A stretch of 24,471 bases of DNA from the NCBI GenBank assembly GCA_946002045.1, contig CAMFYM010000005.1, positions 1 through 24,471 on the forward strand, written 5' to 3'. The notes under the pieces were generated by a model that saw only the letters and a program-made list of their open reading frames with translations, did not search any database and had not been told where the DNA came from. The position numbers were made by a program, and so were the translations under genes. Origin of the DNA: an uncultured Clostridia bacterium (lineage in GTDB: Bacteria > Bacillota > Clostridia > Oscillospirales > Acutalibacteraceae). This document shows, in pieces, positions 1 to 9,122 of the stretch. Position 1 is the stretch's first letter. The number at the start of each line of letters is the position of its first letter.

Positions 1-1931
1 ATGATTGCTTGAGGCAAATGCTGCCAAGAGGCTTTGGTAAAATCAAGGATTCATCCTCAAAAATGATTACCCTTGAGGTTGAAAAGGAAAGTGATTTACC
101 AAAACTCACGCAAAAGCAAAGAAGTGTAGTTAACCTTCTATTTGATATAGGCACAGCATCTGCTGCAGAGGTTTGTGAGTTTTGCTCGGTAGGTATGTCG
201 GTTTTAAAAAACCTTGAAAAATATGGTGTTATAAGCTTTTTTGATAAACAGGTATATCGCAATCCCTACAAAAATGTATCATCAAGCTGCAAGGCAGACA
301 GCATTGAGTTAACATCACAACAGAAGCAAGCCTATGATACTTATTCAAAAATGATGAATAGTGACGGTGGGACAGGTTTGCTTTTCGGTGTAACCGGCAG
401 TGGAAAAACACAGGTTTACCTAAAGCTTATTGATGATGCATTATCAAGTGATAAAGATGTTATTGTTCTAATACCTGAAATCGGTCTTACTGCTCAGGCT
501 GTCAATATTTTTCACAAAAGATACGGCAATAAGGTTGCTGTTATCCACAGTGGACTTTCATTAGGTGAAAGAAATGATGAGTATAAGCGTATTGATAGGG
601 GAGAGGCAAAAATTGTTGTTGGCACTCGAAGCGCCGTTTTTGCACCTGTTCATAATCTTGGCTTAATAGTTATGGACGAGGAGCAGGAGCATACCTATAA
701 AAGTGAGCGTACCCCAAAATATAATGCCAAGGATGTTGCTAATTTTAGATGTAAATATAATCACGCATTATTTTTAATGATTTCTGCAACACCAAGCATT
801 GAAACCTTTTCAAATGCAGTCAAGGGTAAATACTCTCTTTGTGAGCTGAACGAAAGGTACGGTAACGCCACTTTGCCTAAAGTAATAATTGTTGATATGA
901 AGGAGGAAATGAAAAGGGGCAACAAAACTCCTATTTCCTCAAAATTACAGGAATTACTTAGGGAAACGCTTGATAATAATAAGCAGGCTATCCTGCTTAT
1001 CAATAGACGAGGCTACAATACATTTATTGCCTGTAATGATTGTGGCAACGTTATTACCTGTCCAAATTGTGCAATCTCGCTAACATATCACAGCTTCAAC
1101 AACAGGCTTGTGTGTCATTATTGCGGATATACAAAAAATCTTGATTTTACATGTCCGTCTTGCAGTAGTGAAAATGTTAGGTATAGTGGCTACGGTACTC
1201 AAAGAATAGAGGATGAGCTGTCAGCCCTTTTTCCACAGGCAAGAATACTTCGTATGGATGCAGATACAACCTCTGCAAAGTTCAGTCACGACAGAATGCT
1301 TGCTGATTTTTCAAGTGGAGAATATGACATTTTGATAGGTACACAAATGGTTGCAAAGGGCCTTGATTTTCCTAATGTAACTCTTGTGGGTGTTGTTAAT
1401 GCAGATAATTCACTTTACGATGAAAACTATGACAGCAGCGAGAGAACCTTTGATTTAATTACCCAGGTAATCGGCAGGAGTGGCAGACGCGATGTTAAGG
1501 GTACTGCTGTTATCCAAACAATAAATCCATATAATCAAACTCTTGAGTATTCTGCCATGCAGGACTATAAGAGCTTTTTTGATAACGAAATAGCGTTAAG
1601 GAAGTCTTTGATTTATCCACCCTATTGCGACATCATTTCCGTATCCTTTATGGGAGAAAATGAAAATGATGTTGCATTATGCTCAAAGACTTTTTTAGAG
1701 GTGTTAAAGGACGCTAATAAAGATAATGAGCATAAGATAATTGTATTAGGTCCAAGCCCTGCAAAAATATCAAAGCTCAACGGCATTTACAGATACCGTT
1801 TATCTGTTAAATGTATAAATTCAAAAAAAATTCGCTCTATGTTTAACAATGTGTTAAAAAATATGTATAAAATAAAGGAATATAAAAATGTTTCAATCTC
1901 ATTAGATGTTAATTCTAATGAATTGAATTGA
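1..1931 (+). CDS. priA: Primosomal protein N' / replication restart helicase PriA (5' partial)
   Basis: PriA is the 3'-to-5' DNA helicase that recognises stalled forks and reloads the replisome. The frame is open to the left edge (first full codon at base 3), and the roughly 100-residue N-terminal DNA-binding domain is missing, so the gene starts outside the window; the TTG at 9 is not a believable start. Visible motifs are Walker A GVTGSGKT (about nt 387-410), the DEAD-like box MDEEQEH (about 672-692), and eight zinc-ribbon cysteines in CxxC pairs between about 1030 and 1170. The C-terminal helicase motifs follow: GTQMVAKGLDF (about 1338-1370) and QVIGRSGR (about 1465-1488). The gap to def is 21 nt, and priA-def-fmt is a standard Bacillota order. 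I see no internal disruption. Confidence 0.96.
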   Translation, partial: DCLRQMLPRGFGKIKDSSSKMITLEVEKESDLPKLTQKQRSVVNLLFDIGTASAAEVCEFCSVGMSVLKNLEKYGVISFFDKQVYRNPYKNVSSSCKADSIELTSQQKQAYDTYSKMMNSDGGTGLLFGVTGSGKTQVYLKLIDDALSSDKDVIVLIPEIGLTAQAVNIFHKRYGNKVAVIHSGLSLGERNDEYKRIDRGEAKIVVGTRSAVFAPVHNLGLIVMDEEQEHTYKSERTPKYNAKDVANFRCKYNHALFLMISATPSIETFSNAVKGKYSLCELNERYGNATLPKVIIVDMKEEMKRGNKTPISSKLQELLRETLDNNKQAILLINRRGYNTFIACNDCGNVITCPNCAISLTYHSFNNRLVCHYCGYTKNLDFTCPSCSSENVRYSGYGTQRIEDELSALFPQARILRMDADTTSAKFSHDRMLADFSSGEYDILIGTQMVAKGLDFPNVTLVGVVNADNSLYDENYDSSERTFDLITQVIGRSGRRDVKGTAVIQTINPYNQTLEYSAMQDYKSFFDNEIALRKSLIYPPYCDIISVSFMGENENDVALCSKTFLEVLKDANKDNEHKIIVLGPSPAKISKLNGIYRYRLSVKCINSKKIRSMFNNVLKNMYKIKEYKNVSISLDVNSNELN

Positions 1932-1952
1932 TGTTTTTTGGGAGATTATGTA

Positions 1953-2411
1953 ATGGCATTAAGAAATATAGTTAAGTTAGGCGACCCTGTTTTAAATAAA
2001 AAAAGCAGAGTTGTAGAAAAATTTGATGACAGATTAGCTACTCTTATTGACGATATGAAGGAAACTATGTATAACGGCAACGGTGTAGGCCTTGCTGCTG
2101 TGCAGGTAGGTGTTCTCAAAAGAGTAGTTGTTATCGACGTTGGTGAAGGTCCTATGGAGCTTGTTAATCCTGAAATTACTTTAGTCGAGGGTGAGCAAAT
2201 ATCACAGGAGGGCTGCCTATCGTTACCTAATAAGTGGGGAATAACAAAGCGACCGAAAAAGGTTCAGATAAAAGCACAGGACAGAAACGGCAAGTGGCAG
2301 GTATTCACGGGAGAGGATCTTAAGGCTAAGGCATTTTGCCACGAAATAGACCATCTCGACGGAATTTTATTTACCTCTCACATCATTGAGGGAGAAACAT
2401 TACAGGGTTAA
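1953..2411 (+). CDS. def: Peptide deformylase
   Basis: This metalloenzyme removes the formyl group from the N-terminal methionine of new proteins, the reverse partner of the fmt product encoded next. The 152-residue protein has the three family motifs in order: GVGLAAVQVG (GxGLAAxQ), EGCLSLP with the metal-binding cysteine, and HEIDHLDG with the two metal-binding histidines and catalytic glutamate. The start at 1953 is chosen because GGGAGA at 1940-1945 sits 7 nt upstream and the protein then begins MALRNIV, like the family. An earlier TTG at 1938 has no ribosome site. It lies 10 nt upstream of fmt and is surely cotranscribed with it. Confidence 0.96.
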   Translation: MALRNIVKLGDPVLNKKSRVVEKFDDRLATLIDDMKETMYNGNGVGLAAVQVGVLKRVVVIDVGEGPMELVNPEITLVEGEQISQEGCLSLPNKWGITKRPKKVQIKAQDRNGKWQVFTGEDLKAKAFCHEIDHLDGILFTSHIIEGETLQG

Positions 2412-2421
2412 CGGTGACAAA

Positions 2422-3354
2422 ATGAAAATAATTTTTATGGGTACTCCTGATTTTGCTGTACCTTGCTTAGAAAAATTAGTTAACAGTAATCATCAGGTGT
2501 GTGCTGTATTTACTCAACCTGACAAGCCGTTTGGCAGAAAGCAGATATTAACTGCACCACCTGTTAAGCAGTTTACATTAGAGAATACAGATATTCCTGT
2601 TTATCAGCCTTCCACCTTGAAGGACGGAGAAGCACTCGAAATAATCAATAATTATAATCCGGATGTTATTGTTGTTGTGGCATACGGCAAAATTTTGCCA
2701 AAAAGCATACTTACCTCTGCGAAATACGGGTGTGTAAATGTTCACGCATCACTTTTGCCGAAGTACCGTGGCGCAGCTCCTATTCAGTGGTCAATACTTA
2801 ATGGTGACAGCGAAACAGGTGTAACCATTATGCAAATGGACGAAGGACTTGATACAGGCGATATGCTAATGGTTGAAAGTACTACTATTGATATTAACGA
2901 AACATCTGAACAACTGTTTGACAGATTATCTATTATTGGTGCTGATTTACTTACTGCCTGTCTTGACAAGCTTGAATTGGGGGAGATTTCTCCTGTTAAG
3001 CAAAAAGAAAACGGTACCTGCTATGCAGAAAAAATTACTAAGGCTCACTCAAAAATTGATTGGAGTAAATCTGCACTTCAGATTCATAATCAGGTTAGAG
3101 GCTTACAAACATGGCCCTGTGCATCAACAACAATTTTCGGCAAGACTGTAAAAATTCACAAAACAATTTTGTCAAATAAAACTGCTGATATTTATGGCAG
3201 TGTAGTAGATAATAAAAATGTTCTTACTGTTTGCTGTGGCGACGGTAAATGCGTAGATATATTGGAAATTCAGCCGGAGGGTAAAAAGAAAATGGATACA
3301 AAATCATTTCTTTTAGGTAATTCGGTTGAATTGGGTACAATTTTAGGAGAGTAA
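2422..3354 (+). CDS. fmt: Methionyl-tRNA formyltransferase
   Basis: Transfers a formyl group from 10-formyltetrahydrofolate to Met-tRNA(fMet) for translation initiation. The protein is 310 residues, usual for the family. It opens with MKIIFMGTPDFAV, and the folate and catalytic region shows HASLLPKYRGAAPI, carrying the conserved histidine and the SLLPxYRG signature. The C-terminal OB-like tRNA-binding domain begins around residue 205. The ATG at 2422 is preferred over an in-frame upstream start at 2386, because 2386 lies inside def whereas GGTGA at 2413-2417 precedes 2422. The stop is 2 nt before the next gene. Confidence 0.96.
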   Translation: MKIIFMGTPDFAVPCLEKLVNSNHQVCAVFTQPDKPFGRKQILTAPPVKQFTLENTDIPVYQPSTLKDGEALEIINNYNPDVIVVVAYGKILPKSILTSAKYGCVNVHASLLPKYRGAAPIQWSILNGDSETGVTIMQMDEGLDTGDMLMVESTTIDINETSEQLFDRLSIIGADLLTACLDKLELGEISPVKQKENGTCYAEKITKAHSKIDWSKSALQIHNQVRGLQTWPCASTTIFGKTVKIHKTILSNKTADIYGSVVDNKNVLTVCCGDGKCVDILEIQPEGKKKMDTKSFLLGNSVELGTILGE

Positions 3355-3356
3355 AT

Positions 3357-4052
3357 ATGGGTGCTTACTTTTCTTACTATCTAACAGGATTTATTATGAT
3401 TCCTGTATTTATATTTGCATTATTCTGTCAGCTTAAGGTTAAGTCATCATTTGCAAAATATTCTAAAATTGCAGGTAGGCGTGGATTAACAGGTGCCGAT
3501 GCAGCATATAAGCTGTTAATGCTCAACGGCATTACAGATGTTAAAATCAAGAAAATATCAGGCACATTAACTGATTATTATGACCCTGCAAAAAAAGAAA
3601 TTTGTCTTTCCCAGGATGTGTTCGATTCACGCAGTATTGCTGCCATAGGTGTTGCCTGTCACGAGGCAGGTCACGCCTGTCAGCATGCGCAGGGTTATGC
3701 ACCTCTTAAAATAAGAAATGCTGTTATTCCTGCAACAAGAATCGGTTCTGCTTTAGGTGTACCTTTAGCACTGTTAGGAATGATACTTTACAGTGACCCA
3801 CTGATTTATGCAGGCGTTATCCTTTACGGAGCAGTTGCTTTGTTCCAGCTAATAACGTTGCCTGTGGAATTTAATGCATCCAAGCGTGCACTGCAAACTA
3901 TTGAGCAAAACGGCTTTTTAGAGGGAGAGGAATATAACGGTGCTAAGCGTGTTTTGACTGCTGCTGCACTGACCTATGTCGCTGCCTTAGCATCTGCTAT
4001 TGCAACACTTTTAAGATTGTTCCTTATTATGAACAGAGGTAACAGAAGATAA
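3357..4052 (+). CDS. YugP-type membrane zinc metallopeptidase
   Basis: A 231-residue integral membrane protein of the neutral zinc metallopeptidase family (YugP, Pfam Zn_peptidase_2). An N-terminal membrane segment covers about residues 5-26. The catalytic motif HEAGH lies in CHEAGHACQHAQGY near residues 100-113, and two or three hydrophobic segments follow (about 130-165 and 200-225). GGAG just upstream supports the ATG at 3357. Its stop overlaps the rsmB start by one base (TAATG), so the two are translationally coupled. The substrate is unknown; a membrane-protein quality-control role would be a guess. Its place between fmt and rsmB is an insertion relative to the B. subtilis order. Confidence 0.88.
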   Translation: MGAYFSYYLTGFIMIPVFIFALFCQLKVKSSFAKYSKIAGRRGLTGADAAYKLLMLNGITDVKIKKISGTLTDYYDPAKKEICLSQDVFDSRSIAAIGVACHEAGHACQHAQGYAPLKIRNAVIPATRIGSALGVPLALLGMILYSDPLIYAGVILYGAVALFQLITLPVEFNASKRALQTIEQNGFLEGEEYNGAKRVLTAAALTYVAALASAIATLLRLFLIMNRGNRR

Positions 4053-5287
4053 TGAAAAGCTCTCGTCTTATTGCTTTTGAAGCGTTGTATAAAATTTTTT
4101 ACGATAATGCTTATTCAAACATTGCCCTGGACAAAGCAATTCGTGATATTGACACAGACAAGCCTTTTATTTCTGCACTTATTTATGGCGTTTGCGAAAG
4201 AAGAATTACTCTGGACTATTTCATAGAAAAATATGTTACTTCAAAGCCAAAGCCAAAGATAATGACAATTTTGCGTATGGGAGCATATCAGCTGCTGTTT
4301 ATGGACAAGGTGCCAAGCAGTGCATCAATTAACGAATCCGTTAAGCTTACTAAGGATATTAAGCAAAGCTACTATGCATCCCTTGTTAATGCAGTTTTAC
4401 ATAAAATTGACCGTGACAGAACCATTCCCGATGATTTATCAATTAAATATTCCGTACCGAAAAATCTAATAAATATGTGGGTTAAGCAGTATGGTAAGGA
4501 TGTTGTTGAGGACTTTTTGCCATATGTTAATGACAGACCACCGGTGTTTGCAATACCAAATAGGCTTTTTGTTGATAATGAGGAATTACAATACGAGTTA
4601 TTGTGCGAAGGCATTGAGTGTGAGGTAGTGGGTGACATTGTAATGATTACCTCTCCCTTTGACTTAAGCAAGTCTGTTGCCTTTAAAAACGGCTTGTTTC
4701 ATATTGAGGATTTATCAAGCTATGAGTGTGCATTATCGTTAGGTGCAAAGGCAGGGGATGTGGTTCTTGATATGTGCTCTGCACCCGGTGGTAAGGCGTT
4801 TACTATTGCTGAAAAAATGGGGAATAAGGGCAAAATACTTGCATTTGATTTGCATGAACACAGAGTAAATCAAATAGAGCAGGGCGCAAAAAGACTTGGT
4901 ATTGATATTATTGAAGCAGGTATTAACGATGCAACTGTGTATAACGATAAATTACCAAAGGCAGATAAAATCCTTTGTGATGTTGTTTGTTCAGGCTTTG
5001 GTATTATCAGAAGAAAGCCGGAAATCAGATATAAAGAACTTGACAGTATTGCCCAATTACCAAGCATTCAGTTGAAAATATTGGAAACCTCGTCAAGATA
5101 TTTAAAGGATAACGGTACAATTATTTATTCTACCTGTACCCTAAATAAAAAAGAAAACGAAAAGGTTGTTAATGCCTTTATAGAAAATAACAGTGATTTT
5201 ACACTAATCAGCGAAAAAACCACATTTCCTTCCCAATTTGGTGGGGATGGCTTTTATGTGGCAGTAATAAAAAAGAATGAAAACTGA
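4052..5287 (+). CDS. rsmB: 16S rRNA (cytosine(967)-C5)-methyltransferase RsmB
   Basis: Methylates C967 of 16S rRNA (E. coli numbering) using S-adenosylmethionine. The 411-residue protein has an N-terminal NusB-like RNA-binding domain (about 1-130) and a C-terminal Rossmann methyltransferase. SAM motif I is VLDMCSAPGGKAF (about 238-250), motif IV has Cys313 in DVVCSGFG, and motif VI has the likely nucleophile Cys362 in STCTLNKKE. In motif IV the residue before the cysteine is valine (codon GTT) where the family nearly always has proline; the following GFGIIRRKPEIR is normal. The gene overlaps yugP by 1 nt and rlmN by 11 nt. The function call is firm; only full activity is open because of the motif IV change. 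Confidence 0.94.
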   Translation: MKSSRLIAFEALYKIFYDNAYSNIALDKAIRDIDTDKPFISALIYGVCERRITLDYFIEKYVTSKPKPKIMTILRMGAYQLLFMDKVPSSASINESVKLTKDIKQSYYASLVNAVLHKIDRDRTIPDDLSIKYSVPKNLINMWVKQYGKDVVEDFLPYVNDRPPVFAIPNRLFVDNEELQYELLCEGIECEVVGDIVMITSPFDLSKSVAFKNGLFHIEDLSSYECALSLGAKAGDVVLDMCSAPGGKAFTIAEKMGNKGKILAFDLHEHRVNQIEQGAKRLGIDIIEAGINDATVYNDKLPKADKILCDVVCSGFGIIRRKPEIRYKELDSIAQLPSIQLKILETSSRYLKDNGTIIYSTCTLNKKENEKVVNAFIENNSDFTLISEKTTFPSQFGGDGFYVAVIKKNEN

Positions 5288-6329
5288 TATTAAATCCTTA
5301 ACATTAAATCAATTAAATAATGAAATAAATAAACTAAATCTTCCTTCATTTAGAGCAAAGCAGATTTATAATTGGCTACATAAAGTCGGCTGTACCACCT
5401 TTGACCAAATGACAAATTTGAGCAAGGATTTGAGGGATAAGCTGGAGGAGAATTACTATATTTCTTATTGTCAAATAGAGAATAAATATGTCTCCAAAAT
5501 TGACGGTACGGTTAAGTATTTGTTTAAGCTAAATGACGGTGAATACATTGAATCTGTTGTTATGAAATATAAATACGGCTACACAATTTGTGTATCGTCA
5601 CAGGTTGGCTGTAAAATGGGCTGTACCTTTTGTGCGTCAACCCTTGCAGGCTTTAAGAGAAACTTGACTGCAGGGGAGATTGAGTCACAAATTCATGCTG
5701 CTCAAAATGATTTAGGCGTTAGAATTTCCCACATTGTAATGATGGGAATAGGAGAACCACTTGATAATTTTGATAATGTAATTCTATTCCTTAATAATGT
5801 TAATAATGAAAACGGCTTGAATATCAGTATGAGAAATATAACTATTTCTACCTGTGGAATTGTTGATAAAATCTACGATTTGATGAATTTGGATTTACAG
5901 CTTACCCTTACTATTTCACTTCACGCACCTAATAATGATATTCGTTCAAAAACAATGCCTGTTAATAACAAATATCCTATTGAGGAAGTAATTAAAGCTT
6001 GTAGGGAATATGCTCGTGTTACCGGTAGGCGTGTAAGCTTTGAATATACACTTATTAAGGGTGTGAATGATAGCAGGGAAAATGCTTTGGAGCTGTGTGA
6101 AAGGTTAAAGGGATTGCTTTGTCATGTAAATCTAATTCCTGTTAACGATGTCAAGGAAAGAGGTAATGTTTGCTCATCAAAGGCAGATATTCAAAAATTT
6201 CTTAATGTGTTGAAAAGTAATTCAATAAATGCTACAATAAGAAGGACTTTAGGTTCCGATATAAATGCCTCCTGTGGGCAGTTAAGGTATTTAAAAAAAC
6301 GAGGTGATGCTGATGAAAATTGTTGCTAA
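5277..6329 (+). CDS. rlmN: Dual-specificity 23S rRNA A2503 / tRNA A37 C2-methyltransferase RlmN
   Basis: A radical-SAM enzyme making 2-methyladenosine at 23S rRNA position 2503 and at A37 of some tRNAs. The 350-residue protein has the radical-SAM triad Cys112-x3-Cys116-x2-Cys119 in GCKMGCTFCAS, the GIGEPLDN motif that contacts SAM, and Cys333 in SCGQLR, the position of the methyl-carrying cysteine in the family. The ATG at 5277 lies inside the last codons of rsmB (11-nt overlap). The last codons overlap the ribosome site and start of prpC, so rsmB-rlmN-prpC form one coupled transcript. A Cfr-type resistance enzyme is less likely, given the syntenic position and ordinary RlmN motifs. Confidence 0.95.
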   Translation: MKTDIKSLTLNQLNNEINKLNLPSFRAKQIYNWLHKVGCTTFDQMTNLSKDLRDKLEENYYISYCQIENKYVSKIDGTVKYLFKLNDGEYIESVVMKYKYGYTICVSSQVGCKMGCTFCASTLAGFKRNLTAGEIESQIHAAQNDLGVRISHIVMMGIGEPLDNFDNVILFLNNVNNENGLNISMRNITISTCGIVDKIYDLMNLDLQLTLTISLHAPNNDIRSKTMPVNNKYPIEEVIKACREYARVTGRRVSFEYTLIKGVNDSRENALELCERLKGLLCHVNLIPVNDVKERGNVCSSKADIQKFLNVLKSNSINATIRRTLGSDINASCGQLRYLKKRGDADENCC

Positions 6330-7041
6330 AACAGACAAGGGTATCGTTAGAGAGTCAAACCAAGATGCTTATGCAGTTGGTGAATTTTCCGACGAGGTTG
6401 TTTGGACTGTTGTATGTGACGGAATGGGTGGTGCTGCCGGTGGTAACATTGCTTCTGCCCTTGCCGTTAAGGTAATCAGCGAAAAGATTAACGCTTCTTA
6501 CAGAGATAAAATGCGTGATTCATCGATTAGAAATATGCTTGATTCTGCGTTAACAGCTGCTAATATTGAGGTTTATGATTTTGCAGAAATGAAGCCCGAG
6601 CTTCACGGTATGGGCACAACAGTTGTTTGTGCTATTGTTAAAGATAATCAAGCGTATATTGCCCATGCCGGTGATAGCAGAGCATATGTTTTTTCTAAAG
6701 ACAATGTTAGGCAGGTTACTACTGACCACAGTATGGTGCAAGACCTCTTATCTAAAGGCAAAATAACCAGTGAAGAGGCAGAGCATCATCCTAATAAAAA
6801 CATTATTACCCGTGCTGTGGGAGTTAACAAAAGCATTGATATTGATTTTGACCAAATTGATTTTGATGATGACGATGTATTGCTTTTGTGTACTGACGGA
6901 TTATCTAACTATGTTTCAAATGAAGAAATGATTGAGTTAATGAGCGATGGCAAGCATTATGCCTTTGCTGACAGACTCGTCAGCCAAGCTAATAAAAACG
7001 GTGGCGGAGATAATATTACCGTTGTTATAATTTCAAAATAA
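6313..7041 (+). CDS. prpC: PP2C-family serine/threonine protein phosphatase (PrpC/Stp)
   Basis: A metal-dependent cytosolic phosphatase that reverses phosphorylation by the PASTA kinase encoded next. The 242 residues carry the PP2C motifs in order: ESNQDA with metal-binding Asp18, CDGMGG with Asp36, GDSRAY, TTDHS, DGLSNYV, and GGGDNITVV at the C terminus. Length is normal. The ATG at 6313 is chosen because GAGGTG at 6301-6306 is 6 nt upstream. GTG 6304 and ATG 6307 in the same frame have no properly spaced site. It overlaps the end of rlmN by 17 nt and is followed after 18 nt by prkC, the classic phosphatase-kinase pair. Confidence 0.95.
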   Translation: MKIVAKTDKGIVRESNQDAYAVGEFSDEVVWTVVCDGMGGAAGGNIASALAVKVISEKINASYRDKMRDSSIRNMLDSALTAANIEVYDFAEMKPELHGMGTTVVCAIVKDNQAYIAHAGDSRAYVFSKDNVRQVTTDHSMVQDLLSKGKITSEEAEHHPNKNIITRAVGVNKSIDIDFDQIDFDDDDVLLLCTDGLSNYVSNEEMIELMSDGKHYAFADRLVSQANKNGGGDNITVVIISK

Positions 7042-7059
7042 TCGGAGAGATTTGTTTTT

Positions 7060-9114
7060 ATGGATAATTATGTAGGTAAGCGCCTTGATGGCAGATATGA
7101 AATTCAGGAAATTATCGGCGTTGGTGGAATGTCTGTTGTATATAAGGCTTATGATAATGTTGACGACAGAATTGTTGCAGTAAAAATTCTTAAGGATGAA
7201 TTTTTAACAAATGATGATTTTGTAAGAAGATTTAAAAATGAAAGCAAGGCTATTGCACTTCTTTCTCATCCAAATATTGTTAAGGTGTACGATGTTAGCT
7301 TTGGAGAAAAGCTGCAATACATTGTTATGGAATATGTTGACGGTATTACCCTTAAGGAGTATATACAAAAGCAGGGAGCAATTACATGGAACGATGCATT
7401 GTTCTTTATGACACAAATACTTAAGGCTTTACAGCATGCTCATGACAAGGGCATTGTTCATAGAGATATTAAGCCACAGAATATCATTTTACTTTCTAAC
7501 GGTAATATTAAGGTTGCCGATTTTGGTATTGCAAGATTTTCTCGCAGTGAAACAAGAACCTTAACAAACACAGCCATCGGTTCTGTTCATTACATTAGTC
7601 CGGAGCAGGCGAAGGGTGAGCTTACCGATGAGCGTGCAGATATTTATTCAGTCGGTGTTGTTCTTTATGAAATGCTGTCAGGCAGAGTACCCTTTGAGGC
7701 AGACAGTGCTGTTTCAGTTGCATTAAAGCAGCTTCAGGAGGATGCTAAAAAATTAACCGAAATTAACCCTGATATTCCTTTAGGATTAGAGCAGGTTTGC
7801 ATTCACGCTATGCAGAAAAATCCTGACAACAGGTATCAAACTGCTACCGAAATGCTCCTTGATGTTGAAGAGGTAATTAAAAATCCAAATACTGTTTTTG
7901 ATTATTCTTATTTTGTTGATAAGGAACCAACCAAATATGTTATTAGCAGTGAGGAAATTCAACCTCAGATCGACGAGGATGAAGAGGAAGAATTTGTTGA
8001 CGAGTTCTATTTCAGACAGCACAAAAGGAAGGTAATTACTGCCGTAACAATCGGTATAGTAGTTCTTATTACTGCTATTGTTCTTCTTGTTTTAAGCATT
8101 ACAGGAACCTCCCTTAAAAGCACTCACACTCTTGAAAGCTTTGTAGGTATGTCATATGATGAACTTCAAAGCTCAAATAAGTATAACTACGAGTTTATAA
8201 TGGAGGAGGAAAAGAACGAAACAGAGAAGCCGGGTACTATTATTGCTCAATCACCGGAGGCAGGCTCAAAGGTACTTGAGGGTAGTATGGTAACACTGTT
8301 TGTCGCTACTTCCGGTGACGATATTAAAGTGCCTAATATTTATAATCTTGATACTGAAAAGGCAAAAAAGGCTTTAAACAATGAGGGATTATATAATTTC
8401 CGTATAACCACTGTTGCCAGCGATACCGTAAATGAAAACAATGTTGTATATACAAATCCAAAGGCAGGAAGCATCGTTTCTGCCGATACACAGATTGTTA
8501 TTTATGTAAGCTCCGGACCTACAACAGAAGAAATTAAAAAATTACAAATGCCGGATGTTGTTGGACTTAATCAGGAAGGGGCAAGAGCCTTTCTTGAAAA
8601 GGTTGGCTTTACAAATATCAATTTTGAAACAAAGGACAGCGAAAAGCCAAAGGGTATAGTAATTGGCCAAAATCCTGCCACAGCTTCATATGCAAATGCA
8701 GACGACAAGATTATTATTACTATTTCATCAGGCGTCACAACAACTACTACTAAAAAAGAGTCAAAGGTTGCTCTTTCCGTAGCACTTCCTAAATGTATTG
8801 ACGGTAATGGTAATTACACTGAGGATATTTTAGTTGTTGAGCTTGACGGCGAGGTATATCTCAGTCAAAATGTTCAGCTTAAAGGTAATAAGGTTAATGT
8901 CAGCATATCAACAGATGGTGATAAGGATGTTCAGGTGAAGGTATCACTTAAAAATTCAGAGGCGCTTGAAACGAGAGTTATTACATCAGGCGTAACAAAG
9001 GATTTGAGCGTCAGCTTTGTTACCTTCTCCTACGATGAGTCTTTGACAAACACTACTGAGGCTTCAACACAGCCTCAATCAAACGATGATGGTTCTAACA
9101 ACACCAATGCATAA
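7060..9114 (+). CDS. prkC: PASTA-domain serine/threonine protein kinase (PrkC/StkP/PknB family)
   Basis: A membrane kinase that senses peptidoglycan fragments or lipid II through PASTA repeats and controls growth, division and, in B. subtilis, spore germination. Of 684 residues, 1-275 form a Hanks kinase: glycine loop GVGGMSVVY (20-28), Lys42, HRDIKPQN (134-141), DFG (154-156) and SPE (180-182), with a Ser/Thr-rich activation loop. An acidic juxtamembrane stretch (304-315) precedes one membrane helix (about 325-349). Three PASTA repeats follow outside the cell (about 354-418, 423-486, 495-558). A Thr/Lys linker (559-567) then leads to about 90 residues of beta-rich sequence that is not PASTA and a Ser/Thr/Asn-rich end. 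That extra C-terminal part is the unusual feature. It starts 18 nt after prpC. Confidence 0.95.
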   Translation: MDNYVGKRLDGRYEIQEIIGVGGMSVVYKAYDNVDDRIVAVKILKDEFLTNDDFVRRFKNESKAIALLSHPNIVKVYDVSFGEKLQYIVMEYVDGITLKEYIQKQGAITWNDALFFMTQILKALQHAHDKGIVHRDIKPQNIILLSNGNIKVADFGIARFSRSETRTLTNTAIGSVHYISPEQAKGELTDERADIYSVGVVLYEMLSGRVPFEADSAVSVALKQLQEDAKKLTEINPDIPLGLEQVCIHAMQKNPDNRYQTATEMLLDVEEVIKNPNTVFDYSYFVDKEPTKYVISSEEIQPQIDEDEEEEFVDEFYFRQHKRKVITAVTIGIVVLITAIVLLVLSITGTSLKSTHTLESFVGMSYDELQSSNKYNYEFIMEEEKNETEKPGTIIAQSPEAGSKVLEGSMVTLFVATSGDDIKVPNIYNLDTEKAKKALNNEGLYNFRITTVASDTVNENNVVYTNPKAGSIVSADTQIVIYVSSGPTTEEIKKLQMPDVVGLNQEGARAFLEKVGFTNINFETKDSEKPKGIVIGQNPATASYANADDKIIITISSGVTTTTTKKESKVALSVALPKCIDGNGNYTEDILVVELDGEVYLSQNVQLKGNKVNVSISTDGDKDVQVKVSLKNSEALETRVITSGVTKDLSVSFVTFSYDESLTNTTEASTQPQSNDDGSNNTNA

Positions 9115-9122
9115 GGAGATAT

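Noticed and set aside
761..1003. Antisense open frames inside priA and similar frames opposite other genes
   Set aside because: They have no ribosome sites or family features and run through clearly coding sequence on the other strand.
3633..3720. HtpX-type heat-shock protease
   Set aside because: The HEAGH motif sits within the CHEAGHACQHAQGY context typical of the YugP family, and the length (231 aa) and membrane layout differ from HtpX.
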